Source of the DNA: Pseudorasbora parva
Taxonomy: Eukaryota; Chordata; Actinopteri; Cypriniformes; Gobionidae
Length of the DNA stretch: 64,000 bases
Assembly (NCBI RefSeq): GCF_024679245.1
Contig: NC_090178.1
Location: 23,840,703 to 23,904,702 of the forward strand
Reading direction: 5' to 3'
Shown: positions 13,457 to 27,000 of the stretch, one piece after another
Numbering within the stretch: position 1 is the stretch's first letter
Layout: each line of letters opens with the position of its first letter
The notes under the pieces: generated by a model
Database searches by the model: none
The model's input: only the letters and a program-made list of their open reading frames with translations
Told to the model about the DNA's origin: nothing
Translations under genes and position numbers: made by a program

Positions 13457-13767
13457 AGTAAACCGAGGGAACAGAGAAACAGGTGATACTGCCTCTTCTT
13501 CTGGATTTGTTGTGATGTTATATTTCCTGCTTAAATGTTTAAGACTGTAGATCATTGCTGTCCTTTGGTTCCTTTTGACAGAAAGCATGGCTTCTTAAGA
13601 AGAATCTTAATCAAAACTGTGGCCATTTTGGAAGAAGAAAGGGTCACTTAAGAATGTAGTTCTAGTGTTCACCACAATTTTTAAATGTTTATGGCAATAT
13701 TTCTTTGCCTCTTGGATACAATGAGTGCTCCTTTTTAAAAATAAAAAAAAAAAAAAAAAAACGTTTT

Positions 13768-14025
13768 AATAAAACTGTTGATTTTCAGCTAGAACTACTT
13801 TGCCATATTTGAATTCAGCAGTTGATATCTGTGAGATTTGTGCCAATTTTGTGTCATGTGCATTTCAGTTCTGTTGAAGTTTATGAAATAAAGTATAGTA
13901 GGCCTATGTGTACGTGCTTAGTAGCTAAAGGAAACAGCAGGCATTTTATATATTTTGTAAATTGTCCTTCCAGTTTTGACACTGCAGAATTAACAATAAA
14001 GCTGCACTCTGTAGTTGACAATAAA
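13768..14025 (+). terminator. Polyadenylation region of the first FXYD gene
   Basis: AATAAA occurs at 13768-13773, 13887-13892 and 13995-14000, with another copy shortly after. They follow a 3' exon that starts at 13582 after a good acceptor. The stop codon exon ends at 13482 with a GT donor, so the last intron is in the 3' UTR. That junction is only 26 bases after the stop, too close to trigger nonsense-mediated decay by the usual rule. Confidence 0.6.
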
Positions 14026-14104
14026 GTGATTTCTATGGAATGTCTGTTTAAGTGTCATCGAGAAAATGACGTGTTATGTAAGATTTGTATTGGCTTCTGC
14101 CCTG

Positions 14105-14114
<10 letters not shown>

Positions 14115-14142
<28 letters not shown>
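14115..14142. repeat. (CT)n microsatellite
   Basis: A short pure CT tract follows a run of C residues, between the two FXYD genes. Confidence 0.9.
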
Positions 14143-14146
<4 letters not shown>

Positions 14147-15082
14147 CGGTGTTATAAATAGTTGACCCTGTTATTAGTAATATAGTTTCGATGGTTTTAT
14201 TTTTTAGAATATGAAAAAAATGATATATGGAATATTTAATTTTATTGGTCAGTGTGAGGGCAGTTTCTGTAGAATGAATGTTGCCCATAACTCAACTGCG
14301 TGTCGTATATCGCGCTTTTTTCCTTTCAAATCACCACGGGTTGGCGCCATCTTGCGATTCAAAGTGATTACTACGACAACAAATGCTAACAAAAATGGCA
14401 TGGGACGGAAGACTCCCGAACTCAAGAAAATGGCGAAAATATCAGCTTGAAGAACAAGGAAAAGATGCATAGGGGAACACTTAAAAATAGATTGATAGGG
14501 AAATCCGTAGGGGTAAAAAAAAAAAAAAAAACATAATTACTGATATATAATGATAAATTATTATTGAATGTTTTTTACCCAAACGACAATTACAATCATA
14601 GGCTAAATAAGAGGTCGAGTTTATTTTTCGACAGTGAATAATGGCAGTAAATGTAATTTTGACACCTGTTTGGAACGGATGATGTACAATTACCCATCAA
14701 TCTATGCTTTTTTCGAAGTTACGCTTTGAAGAATTCTGGCTTTTGTTTGAGCGCAAAAAAAAAAAACATCCCGACAATCCACCACCGTCCTCCCCAATTG
14801 CTGCATAGGTGGGGTTGTGTGTCTGTGCCGCATGTATTCACTGGGGGGAGGTGTTTGGCTCTGGCTCCACACTGCATTGGCCAGCATACATGCAAGACCG
14901 CAAGACCCGACAGCATCCCCTTCCCTACCGAATTAAAGGAAACACCGACATACCTGCACCGCTAGGGTGCGTAAGTATGTAGCTTCCGAAGCCCAGCATC
15001 GACGCAGTGCTCCACCAGCGCTCCTTTCATTCACAGTGCTCGATTACAGCCTGTAGCAAGATCAAGAAAGAGCACTGCAGTA

Positions 15083-16369
15083 ATGGCAGCTTCAACAGGT
15101 TTGTCTGTTTATTGCATTTGTTTGCTTTTAATTGAACTGTATAGTGTAGGCTACCATAATGTATTGTCAAACTCGTTTTACTTTAGCTTTGTCGTTAGCA
15201 GCCTTTAACGGTGGAAAAAATACAATAAAATCTTGCTAGTTATGCAAATTCTACTATTTTAGATTTAACCATATTACTACTGATATAATTACACGACGTT
15301 GTGCATTGGCTGTTCAGAAACTGGTCTGATTAATTGTCTTAATATTTTTAGGTACTGCAGAAATTGTTCTAAAACTATTTAATTTATTTTTAAGTGCGTG
15401 TTTACTCGAGCAATGCAGTATTTGAAAGCGCCGTTATTGAACCATTATGAATAGTTCACGAAAAAACATCTCCCTTGAACACGAAATGTTGAAGAATGAC
15501 AGTCTCTTTCGTTAGCTTCTTTTTTTCTATACAATGAAAATGGAGTGGCATATGGGGTGAGTAAATGATGAAAGATTTTTCATTTTAGGGTGAACTATCC
15601 CTTTAAGAGTGCATGAGGTGCTAATATTCGCCAGCCAAGCAGTTACAAAACCATGGAAATTCATCAGGACACAACCGCATCATTGCGCTATATAGAGCTT
15701 GTTCATGGGACAACACCTGTTCACAGTTATCTATATTGCATGTTATTATGTAGGTTTTTTCCCCATATAGGCAATAAAAGCTCGCAGACTTTTGGCAGCT
15801 TGAACAGCTTTCTATTGATTATCACTCGAGGAAGGTCCTCTCTCTTGTGACTGCAGGTTCTCCGGCTTTTCCCTGAGCTTGCAGTCTTGTTATGCATCCA
15901 ATCAATCTCCCGAATTACTGGCGTTTTCACATGAAAACACTTGACACTGCAAGATGCCTTGTGCCTCGTACATGCTCAAAAGCTAATTGAGATCACTATT
16001 TATGCAGTCTGAATGTATCTCGGCGTTATTTGAGACCTCATTAGGCTACTCTGATTGTCCAGTCTACTAACATATATTTATAGATGCAATAAACCAGCAT
16101 CTGTCCATGGTGCTGAACTCAGTCCAATTGTTGTCTTACTTCACTCCACGTCTTCACAGGGCATCAGTGCTGCTAATGTCCATATTAAGCATATTATAGG
16201 TGTTTCTTTTGTTTCACAATTTAAAAAAAATACTTTAATGTATTTACAGAATCATACATGCCTATGGACCAAAGTGCCTTCAATTATGGTAAGCAGTTAA
16301 ATATTGCATGTAAATACATAAAAATTACATTTTTATTTGTCTGTGAATGTATGTATGTTTGTATATATG

Positions 16370-16446
<77 letters not shown>

Positions 16447-18493
16447 TGGTTTCACAGACAGGGTTAGGCCTAGTTGAATTAGGGCATCTAATTAGCTTTT
16501 ATAAACGTGCCTTAGAAAATATTACTGGTGTGCATCCTGAGACAAAACATGGCACTGGATATTTAAAAAAATGTCAGTGCCAAATACATTCAGTTAAAGG
16601 AAGTGTAAGTAAGATTGTGGCCAAAACTGGTACTGCAATCATTTTCAAATGATTGTAGAGCTGTGTATCCCTGAGGTATACTCGAGGTTGCCAGATAGGC
16701 TGCAGGATTCAGCAGGAACATTTGTAGTTGCAGCTGTGGTAACTAGAGTATAGCTGGCAACCCGGATGCCGATACACTACTGACTTAGTGATTGGTAGAT
16801 TGGTGGAGGGTGGAGCTTCAGGCCAAAACACATGTCAACATCAACATCAGTTGAGGGCTGCAACAACATCTTTTAAATGACAATATCCTGACCAGACTAC
16901 TGTTGTCAGTGATATAAGCGTTTGAATTTAACATGGTTTCTTATAGTGACATATCAGGGCCATTTTATGATTAATTGAAATACATTTCTTACATACAGTT
17001 CCTTTAAAACAGCTTAAACATGCATTTTAGTCTGGGACTAGCTTAAGCCTGGTCTGTGAAACTGGGTGTAAGTCAGTAAAACGGAGTATTTCACAACTCT
17101 TGATTTCTGAGCTCAGATTACGAGACGTTGCGGACCACGGGTGTCATCCTGGCTGTGATTATGTTTGTTTCCGGGATTCTTATTGCTCTGAGTAAGTCAC
17201 TTACATAATAATAATAATAGACATTTTGAAATATAAGATGTGCTGAATGAGTGCATATAATAGAAAAGAGCTGTGATTTATGTTGATTCTTCTGGTCATG
17301 ATAGCACAACAACTCTTTGTACTTCTGTCTAACTTCCGACTTTTCGACTATTTTTTGAAGCTGAATATATATATATAATTTGTTGCGTCTAAATAGGAAT
17401 GAGGATATGGTTATTGATAAATCAAATTGTTATTGTGGTTATTATCATCATTTAGGGGGGCCTAGGTCAATTTTTGGGTAGCTTCAGCCCCCCTAAAGCC
17501 TAACAACGTCCCTGTGATGAAGGATCATCAGTGGTATTCACCGGACAGTGATTGCAGTCAATACCATCTTACTTCAATCAGTGCAGTGAACACATTCAAT
17601 TCACCAAACCATTTGACTTGGCACTTCTGCAGTATGAAGAAACTGTTGGTCAATTTAAATGAGATTGAATGCGTTCCTTTCAAACTGGCTGAACTGAAAT
17701 GAAATTGACCCCAGTCAAAGTCCCTCTCGATTATATATTTCATCATCTCTAAATGTTTTTTGCCCCAACAGGTAAAAAGTGCAAATGCTCGAAATCCAAG
17801 TAAGCGGTTTTCACACAAATGTGCAGCCTTGACTGTGCATGTGGAATGAGACCGAATAAAGGATCAGGAAAGTCCTGAAAAGAAAAAAAGCTGGAATTGA
17901 TGGTGCCATGACATGAGTGTTCTCTGTAAAGCTCCTTTACTGTTTGAATGCAGCCCCTGGTTTCTAAATCGACTGGTTTTTGAACTGACCAGCTTCTTCT
18001 TTCAGCTCACCTACACTGTCTATTCATTCAAACAGCAGCACGTTTAAAACGCAAGACCTCGAGTATGTCTCGGACGCCTGTTGTACAAGAATAAGACCGC
18101 AGGAAGTTTGACGTTCTTGTGCTTCCCAAAATTAAGAAGTGAACGATATGCTCTTTGTGTGGGTAGGCAGTGTGTATCAAGACTGATAAAATGCTCAGCA
18201 TGTCGTCCTGAGAGGATCTGAATGGTCAGGCCCTTGCATACAAACCAAGCAATACCACTTACATTTGATTAATGCGGATGAGCATGCTTGCTAAATATGG
18301 AGTGCTTAAACGGACCAGTTTTGCTTATTGGCATAAACTCTATGATTTTTTTCCACTACAGATCTAGTCCAGTGGAAAGCCCTCAGCCACCAAAGACAGA
18401 AGGTACAGCACAACATCAATTCATGTTAAGTAATATATTGGACACTTGATTAAGTTATCCTTTTTTCTTTTAGTTCCCCCTCAAACGGTCTGA
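15083..18493 (+). CDS. fxyd7: FXYD-domain regulator resembling FXYD7
   Basis: This is a second Na,K-ATPase regulatory subunit. Coding exons: 15083-15098, 16250-16288, 17117-17191, 17772-17799, 18362-18402 and 18474-18493. All junctions are GT-AG and in frame, giving 72 residues. There is no signal peptide: MAASTESYMPMDQSA leads straight to FNYD (F-x-Y-D), then YETLRTTG, a transmembrane segment ending GILIALS, the basic KKCKCSK and a Ser/Pro-rich tail ending PPQTV. Absence of a signal peptide, the S/P tail and a C-terminal Val match FXYD7, a mainly neuronal isoform in mammals. The usual second Gly of the 'GG' motif is Thr-Gly here, as FXYD7 also departs from GG. The 75-bp FXYD/transmembrane exon has the same length and phase as in the upstream gene, which supports descent by tandem duplication. 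Orthology is likely but not proven. Confidence 0.85.
16373..16444. repeat. (GA)n microsatellite
   Basis: About 36 AG units sit in intron 2 of the fxyd7-like gene, directly before a DNA transposon end. Confidence 0.95.
16446..17068. mobile_element. DNA transposon with a TTAA element nested inside
   Basis: The outer ends are inverted copies: 'tggtttcacagacaggg' at the left and, reversed, 'agtttcacagaccaggctta' at the right. Inside, 16598-17003 is a separate element with ends AGGAAGTGTAAGTAAGA and, reversed, AGGAACTGTATGTAAGA, flanked on both sides by TTAA (16594-16597 and 17004-17007). No coding region is visible. The right edge is only about 50 bases from the transmembrane exon of the fxyd7-like gene. 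Confidence 0.8.
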
Positions 18494-19690
18494 AGCGGAT
18501 GGTGCGGCGGCAAGAGGAAATGCTCAGATGCACAGAGTTACTTACAGGAATGTGGAGGAGAGTAGAACCTGCTTGACCTCTTTTTGTAACCTCAGCTTAA
18601 ATGCTGATCTATGGCTGTATTTTTAGGTCTCTCAGTAGAACTTGTGCTACATTATGTCCTTTTGTGTTCATATAGTGCAAATGACAGCATTCACGATGCA
18701 CCCGACTGCAGTTATTTTACTTATGCATGAATGATTCGCTTTAATTGTAGTTATTATATGAGGCTTACATCTTAAAAAAAGGCATTTTTGAAAATACATA
18801 CCAAGGAATAACGATTAGCAGACTGATTGAATGACATCAAAGAGCTGATGTTTCATCCAATCGATTTCAATCCTTTAGACAGATATGATGAAATTGATAT
18901 TTACACTCGTTTACATTTGAATAAGGAATAAATGGCTTCTTAGCAGCTCTCCAGCATGGAACTATGCACAATCCTGTGTGTCACCCTGTGTAATTTGTGC
19001 ATGCCAGGTTGATGTAAGAAAGCTAGATGTTAATATATATTTATTTATTATTTTAGCTCTGGAATATTTGTTATTTGTATATTAAAAATACAGTTTTGAC
19101 AATAACCGTAACAAGATCATCCAAACATGCAGAGATCAGTAAAGTCAGACATTAATATGCAATTGCACATTACTATATGGAGAAAGTCTTGCCTTAAGAT
19201 CGAATGGTGCAACTGAATCAAATACACAGTAGCAAACTACTAGTTACTAACATTATATAACATAATAATAACAGTAGTAACGTAACATTTAATTAAAATG
19301 CCTATTCTAACAGCACAGATATCTGAATACTGTTTTCCAGTAAACAAGGCAGTTTAGACAGTGATATTTAAGTGTTACTGAAAGCAACTGATTTAATCTC
19401 AACTGAATGTATTTTATGTCTCATGATGAAAGCATCCATATTACTTAGAATAATAAATCACTGTGCTTTTGCTCAGCATGATGTTTTTTGGAGGAATGTT
19501 TATGAATTCATTACGCAAAAAGGTATTTTTGGGGGGTTGATATGCTTTGAAATGAAGTAAATGAGAATGAATAAGCGGCAGTCATAATGATGAGCTGGAA
19601 TGCAGTTAATATCCGAAAAGGCGTTTTTATTATTCATCCAAATATCGGTCATATACCAAAGGCATTTGTCTCAATAAAAGATCCTGAGTT
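18494..19690 (+). terminator. 3' UTR and polyadenylation signals of the fxyd7-like gene
   Basis: After the stop there is about 1.2 kb with no other gene. AATAAA occurs near 18927 and again at 19673-19678, followed by a T/G-rich stretch. Use of the distal site would give a long 3' UTR. Confidence 0.55.
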
Positions 19691-20205
19691 AAAGAGTTTC
19701 ATTCTTGGTCTTTACTTTGATTAGCTTCACTTAGTTTGGCTTGTTCAGTTGACACATAACGCAAACCACACATGAATAAAACATTAATGATTTGCAGAAA
19801 AAAAGTATAAATGCTGCTCATAATGATATTATTAAACATTGTACATTCAATCAAGCAGATTTTAATGCTACTTTACAGAATCTGGTTTTGTCAGATGGTT
19901 TCATTCATTAAGTGTTTGTGATATCAATACAGTGAGCAAAGTTTCACAAATGAATTCACTAGAAGGACATTTGCACTACTAATTCTCATAAATCCAGTCC
20001 TCTCTTTGGTTTACAAGAAAGTGACATTAGCGTGTGTTTTCCCTCATTTGAATTTCCAGAGGGACTCAAAGGTGAATCATGCATGTCTCTGACTCAACAA
20101 CAACAACAACAACTTTCAATATTTCAAATCTTGATACAAGACAGACACAATACCAACATACAAAAACCTTTCCTTCCATACTATTTCATTGAATTAACAT
20201 TTAAT
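19691..20205. other. Convergent intergenic gap
   Basis: This short AT-rich gap separates the 3' ends of the fxyd7-like gene (+) and nfkbid (-). On the minus strand ATTAAA near 20200-20205 could be the nfkbid polyadenylation signal. A CAA repeat lies at about 20096-20111. I see no other gene. Confidence 0.45.
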
Positions 20206-21009
20206 AAATCATAATAATGATTGTGACTTGATTCTAAAAGGACAAGACTTATTTTTCTTACCTCAGAACCCCCTGACATTTCACCCCCTCGTATATGACT
20301 CATCAAAATAACACATTCACATACATGGTCGGATGACACATCTCCTGTATGGACAACAATGATATCAAGTGTGCTGCTGAGAAAAGTGCATTGCATAGAG
20401 AACTGATGTCATTCATATCAAACAATGAAATAAATAAGTGACCTGAGTGAAAGTAACACAAACAAGAGCGCAGAGAATAACACGCAACACACTACTAACC
20501 AAAAGCCATATAAATACTTCTGAAAACAAATAGAATATCCCACTGAAAAAGTGAGTTTAAAAAAGCATGTAAGCAAACCAATATGGTTTATAATTGAAGG
20601 TGGAAACTCCTCATGATGATTTCACTGAAATCACTATTTATGAACATATTAAAATGCTTTAAATGTTCAGCATTTAAATAAACTGAAAGCAGCTGTATGG
20701 TATAGAATCGATGAATGATCCTTCGTAAAAGAAAAACTGTCATACTAAAATTATGCAATATGTGAAAATCCTCATAAAAGGATACTAAAAATATACCCAT
20801 CCTTCTCCAGAGAGAACCTAGTGAACCTATTCATTCTAGTCTAGGACGACTATTTGTTAATTATTTGACAGAGGTGCATTCAATCCATAATTCGTATGTA
20901 TATCTTGATTGTGAATAGTTAACCGTATCATCAAGATTGATTTTTCTTGTGTGTTTGATCTAGATCTCTATTGGAGAAGGTGTGGAACGCTGGGACTGAT
21001 CAGTCCTAG

Positions 21010-24000
21010 TCACTCTTGGTCCTGTAAGGATGTAAAACGCCGCCTAGAGGAGGCACTTTTCTTCTTCAAGATGAGCTTGAGCTGAGGGAGAGAAAGAGCG
21101 AGAGGGGGAAAATTGGTGTCAGCTAGTTACAAAATAGTGGAGCCACGCGTTTTTATGGTACACACAAGTCCTTGCAGACTGCCTGGTTGTTATTAAAGAA
21201 AAGCGTCTCACTCTCTCTCCTTTGTCTCCACTCTGCAGTAAATGAGCGGGCTGGTCGTTCTCCAGGTTGCGGATGCTGGGATCAGCACCACGACTCAGCA
21301 GCAGCCGGATCAGTTCCTCCTGATAGGGGCTTCCGTGCAGCCCTGCGGCCATGTGTAGGGCGGTGTGTCCATGAGCCTGAGAGGAGACAGACATTAAATA
21401 AATAATGTCACATTGTTGTATACTTTAAGTTAATGTTATATGATAAATGTACTGATGATTAAATCACATTATAGTCCATGAATATTATTTGAAGAGCGGC
21501 TTGTCACTGAGCTTAACTTGTGTTTGAGTGGTGATTATATTTCAGTGACTCTTTCTAAAGGCTACACAGTTACTACAGCCAGGTGTCCCATTAGGGGTCA
21601 CCCCAGCAGAATTTTCCACACGTTTTTCCTGACCAAACCCAGCACGGAGAATCACACACTTTGGACTGTCAGGGAAACCGAAGCACCCAGAGAAATGATT
21701 CCTTCAAACATTTTAATTCTTTCAGGGACGAAAAATTGTCTGTCTTTGTTAGAGTCGATCACTCAACTGATTAATTCAAAAACATAGAATCAATCAGGAA
21801 CTAAATAAATCAAGTATTTATAAGCGAGTCGTTGGGCTGTTCACTCAACCGATTTGTTAAAAAACACTGAATCATTCAGGAACTAAACAAATCAAGTAAG
21901 TGAGTCGTTGTGCTGTTCACTCAACCGATTGGTTAAAAAAACTGAATCATTCTGGAATGAAATATGTGTTGCATTTATAAGTGATTCAGTGAATCATTCC
22001 ACTTCTTTGTCCAAAAACACATAATCATACAGGAACTATACAAAGTCACTGGGCCGTTCACTCAACTGATTCCTTCAAAAAATTCTGATTCATTCAGGAA
22101 CAAAACATGTGATTGTACTTATAAGTGATTCAGTTAACCATTTCAATGATTCATCCAAAAAACCACAGAATCATAAAGTAACTATAGAAATTACTGAACG
22201 AGTGAGTCACTGGGCCGTTCACTCAACTGATTCATAAAAAAACTAGGGCTGAATGCGAAATCGCTCCCCTAAACCCTCATTCACTATTCCCTACATTACT
22301 CCACTAATATAGTTCACGCGAAGTCGGACAGCCGTTGAGTGTACATTGGCTGTACACTCATTATTGCTGTGCAATGTGGGATTGAATACATGCACTCAAT
22401 ATCGTCCACTATGGTTTCGGACACCACTACAAATGGCTGTTCCCTTAAATAATGCCCTGGTATAGGGGGCGATTTCAGATTAAGCCTAGATTCATTCATT
22501 CAGATTAAGCCTAGATTCATTTGTTCGTTAACATGGAATTATTCAGGAACAAAACAAATTACTGTATTGCTGAGTTGGTCATGTATCCGATTCCTTAAAA
22601 TCTCGGATTCAAACAGAAATTAAACAGGCAACTTTCTTTTTCAGTTAACCATTGATTCAATTCATTCTATTTAACAATTTGATCAAAAAGATATTAATTT
22701 AGTAGCTATACGATATCCGTCAGCTCAGCATATTAGCTATAGCTAGCAACAATTTATCTGAAATATAAGTTACTGAACTTTAAAGGCTAAGTTCACCCAT
22801 AAATTTAAATTCTGTCATTAATTCCTCACCCTCATGTCGTTTAACACCCGTAAAACCTTTGTTCATCTTCAGAACACAAATTAAGATATGTTTGTTGAAA
22901 TCTGATGGCTCAGAAAGGCCTCCACTTACACCAATGTAATTTCCTCTCTCAAGACCCATAAAATGTTTTAAAGACATTGGCCCTCATTTATCAATCTTGC
23001 GTAGAAACGGGTGTATATGTTGGCGTAAGATTATGCTTACACTCCTCTCACCGCCTGATTTATGAAACTGTGCGCACCTCTGCAATTCAGGTGTACGCAA
23101 TACCTGCCCTTGATAAATGCGGCGGCTGAAAACGATCGTCATTAGAATAACACGCCCCTATATATTCAAGTCTCCGCCTCCCGCACGCCCTCATTTTACG
23201 CCATGGACAAACAGAAGACGGCAAAGAAACGAAACTTCTCCGACGTGGAGATCGGGCGCGCTCAATCATCTCTTTAGTCCACTAGTCAGGGCACTGATTA
23301 GGACATAAGTCAACGGGCTGACTCCCTGATCAGTGCTCTGACTACTGAACTATGATTGAGACGCGCCAATCGAGACCATCTCCAGGGAAGTGGAAAAAAA
23401 CCCGAAATTGTTTTATTTGGGAGTTTAAAGAGTGGGATTAAAGGCGCTCACAAAAACAAAATATGGATCCAAATTACAAGTAGCTACTGTTAGTGTGGGG
23501 GTTGAGAAGCGCACTCCAGCAGTTTAAATAGCTGTTTGGATGATAAATTACCATCACAATGCATTATTTTACAGCACGTTTTGAAACAATTAGCATTTAA
23601 TTTCGTATCACGGCACATGTATTGGGGTGTACAATAGTGATGATGATGTGATGCGGAGTACCATTCATTCACATTAATAATTACATGACAATTTGTAAGA
23701 TTCTTCTTCTTATTATTATGATTATTATTCTTAATGACGCTTGTTATTTAGAAGAAGAATGCCGTTTTTATTGATTTTATTATTATTTAAAAGAAGAAGG
23801 CCATTTTTATTATTTTGTCAGTCTGAATTATTTTAGTCCCAGTCCGTGCGCAGCTGCTGGGCCAGGCGCGGGCCTAAAACTTAAGATAAAGCGCACAGGC
23901 TCGCGACTGGAGGAATACATATGCCTACAGATCAAACGCTTTGGTAAAGTCACACAAATTAAACATTGACGTTCATGTTGCACAAAAATAAACACTAAAT

Positions 24001-27000
24001 GTTGTTGTTGTGGTTTTTTACAGTGGGTCATAATATAGCATATCTTTGTCAGTGCGTTTTGTGGTGTTAGGAATTGCTTTTCTGCGCATTTTCCCACTAA
24101 CTCAAACGTGCGTACACCACCTCCCGAGCTGGCGTAGGATTTGAGCGTGCCGTACGCCAACGTCCATATTGATAAATCTCAAAGTCACCGTGGGTTTGGG
24201 TGTACGCAAGGTGTACGCTGGAAATTTGGTGTACGCACTTTTGATAAATGAGGGCCATTGTTACAAAGTCCATTTCACTATAGTGGTTCTACAATAATTT
24301 TATAAAGCGACAATAATATTTCTTGTGTGCAAAAAAACAAAACTAAATAACGACTTGGCTTATTTCAAAAGCTTTCTGAAGAAGTAGAAATAGAAATAGT
24401 TCTATTCTATATATATAGTTAATCGCGATTAATCGCAGTATGCGCAAAATTCAATAATGAATACAAAAGTGCTGCTAAATGAACAAAAGTGCAATAACAT
24501 ATGGTTTGCAAACACTTTAAACAAATAAGGTGCTTTTTACAGCAGTTAAAAATTAGTAACAGTTACAATACTTCTTGTAAATATCAACTTAAACATTAAT
24601 TTAATCAAATTAAATTAAATTGGTGGTCTGTCAGCGTTTACATAGGGCTACTTAAATCTGCATATTTGTGATATTCCCCCCAGGGTGTTATTTAATTTTA
24701 TATAAATTTTATTCTCATAGCCTTTTTTATTTTTATTTTTTATCTTATTAAATGTATGCATCATTCATGTTAAATTATATATATATATATAACAAAAATA
24801 AATATAACAAAATAGACCAGTAGTTCTGCATGTTCCTTTCTTTAATAACTTACTAATAGCACTAAGCGATTCACCCTTGGGGGCTTCTCACTATCCCTTC
24901 TCGTTTCCTCGCTCCTCCGTCCTCCATCCTATGACCCTGAAACCAATGGAGCTCAGCTTTTTTTGTTTTTGGGTGAAATAACGTTAGCCCTTTTAATTAT
25001 TTACACTCACAATAGTTCTGTTGGTCTAAATTTCACCATGGCGCGAGGCGAGTGGATATCACCTAATAAGTAGCCTATGATTTCGTAGGTAAATGAAAGT
25101 CAATACAATATCGTCATCATATGTCTCTCACTTTCATGTTGATAAACGCCTGCATATTGGAGAGTTGAAGGCTCAAGAGAAAGCGCACGAGATGGATATT
25201 CCCCTCCTTCACTGCCAGGTGAAGAACAGTCTTGTTGCTTTTGATTTCCTGAAAAAGACAAAGGCATACTAGTCAACAAAGTGAAACCGAAGCGACATCA
25301 AAGCTAGCGTGGCATGAATGAAGTTTCCTCCTTTTGCGGTATTCTCAGAACGAAACCGCTCTATATGGAACAATAACAAAATCAATTGTTTGCCTGTCAG
25401 TCAGAAAGGAACATTTGGGAAATATCTTTTCTTTCCCTGCCTATACCTATAAATATCAACTATAATTTGTAAACGCCAGTATCTGTGATTTGTTTGTTTG
25501 CTGTTGCTAATATTAGTTACACATACTTTTTGTGGGGGAAACTTGACTGGGGAGAATTCCATTTATTTACAATTATTTATTGTTATAAAATAGCAAGTAA
25601 GCAAAAGCTAAACGAGTTAAAATTCAGAAAAAAATGTTTCACTGTCCCTTCCACATTATCAAGCAATTCAATTAGAAAAACATGATGTTTTATATACTTC
25701 ACATTCAAAAATGTTGGGTCAGTAAGATATTAAAAAAAACAATGCAATGATTCATCAAATCAATCAAAGTGACAATAAAGACATTTATACTGTTACGAGA
25801 TTTTTTAATTCAAATAAATGCTGTTCTTTCGTGCATTACATTCATCAAAGAATCCTAAAAAAGTATTGCGCTTTCCACAAACATTAAGCAGCAAAGTTGT
25901 TTTCAATATTGATATAATAACAAACGATTCTTGAGAACTAAATCAGAATATTAGAATGATTTCTGAAGGAACGTGTGACACTAGTAAGGATGCTGAGAAT
26001 TCAGATTTGCCATCACAGAAATAAATTCTATATTAAAATACATTAAAATAGGGAACAGTATTTTACTGTATTTTTCATCAAATAAATGCAGCCTTAGTGA
26101 GCATTAAAAAAAACTTACAAACCACAAACTTTTGAAAAGATACATCCATAATAATCATTTTAATGGCTTTATTATTGTACTTTACTGATGTTATTATGGG
26201 CCAGGGGTAATTTATTATTTAATGGGTGTCTCTGCTACATCTTTTTATCCACCAAAGGGTCCTTAAACATGAATGAACACATTACTTCATTATCGTTTGG
26301 ATTAAAACTGTGCTAAAAATATAAAGCATTAAAGAGTCATAAAATGGAGTACCTGACTGAGAACTGAAGCCCCAGCATTGATAAGAAACCGCAAACAAAT
26401 CAGTTTATCTTCTGCCTGAGTCTGTAGACTGCCATCGACTAGCCATGTTGAAGATGAGGAGGAGGCATTTATAGCCTTCATCGTGGCACAGTGAGAGATC
26501 ACCACACAGTGCAGAGGGGTCAGACCTAATGATAGCAGGCAGAAGCAAGAGCTGCATATTATTGTAACTGCAAATGTGATGCTTAATAAAGCAGTACGAA
26601 AAGGATTATACCTTCAAAGTTACGAGCCTCCAGGTCCATTCGCAGTCCAGCAAAGAGAAGAACCTTTAAAATCATAGTAGTTTAGATGCATGCTTTTGTC
26701 ATTTTTGAATAACAAATATATCATTTTTCGACATATGTCTCTCACCTGCATGACACGGGGGAAACCATAGGTGGCAGTCAGATGGAGTGCAGTTTGACCG
26801 TTGATGTCACAGATGCCGATGTCCGCACCAAGAGAGAGAAGATCCTGAACTATATCTGGTTGGTTAGCAGTTACGGCCACCAGCAAAGCAGTCTTGGATA
26901 CAAAGGAACAAAAAGTCAGTGACTGCATTAATACGAAAAAAAAAAAAAAATTCCCTGGAGCATCATGAATTTGTTAAGAGATCTCCTACAATAGGTTTAC

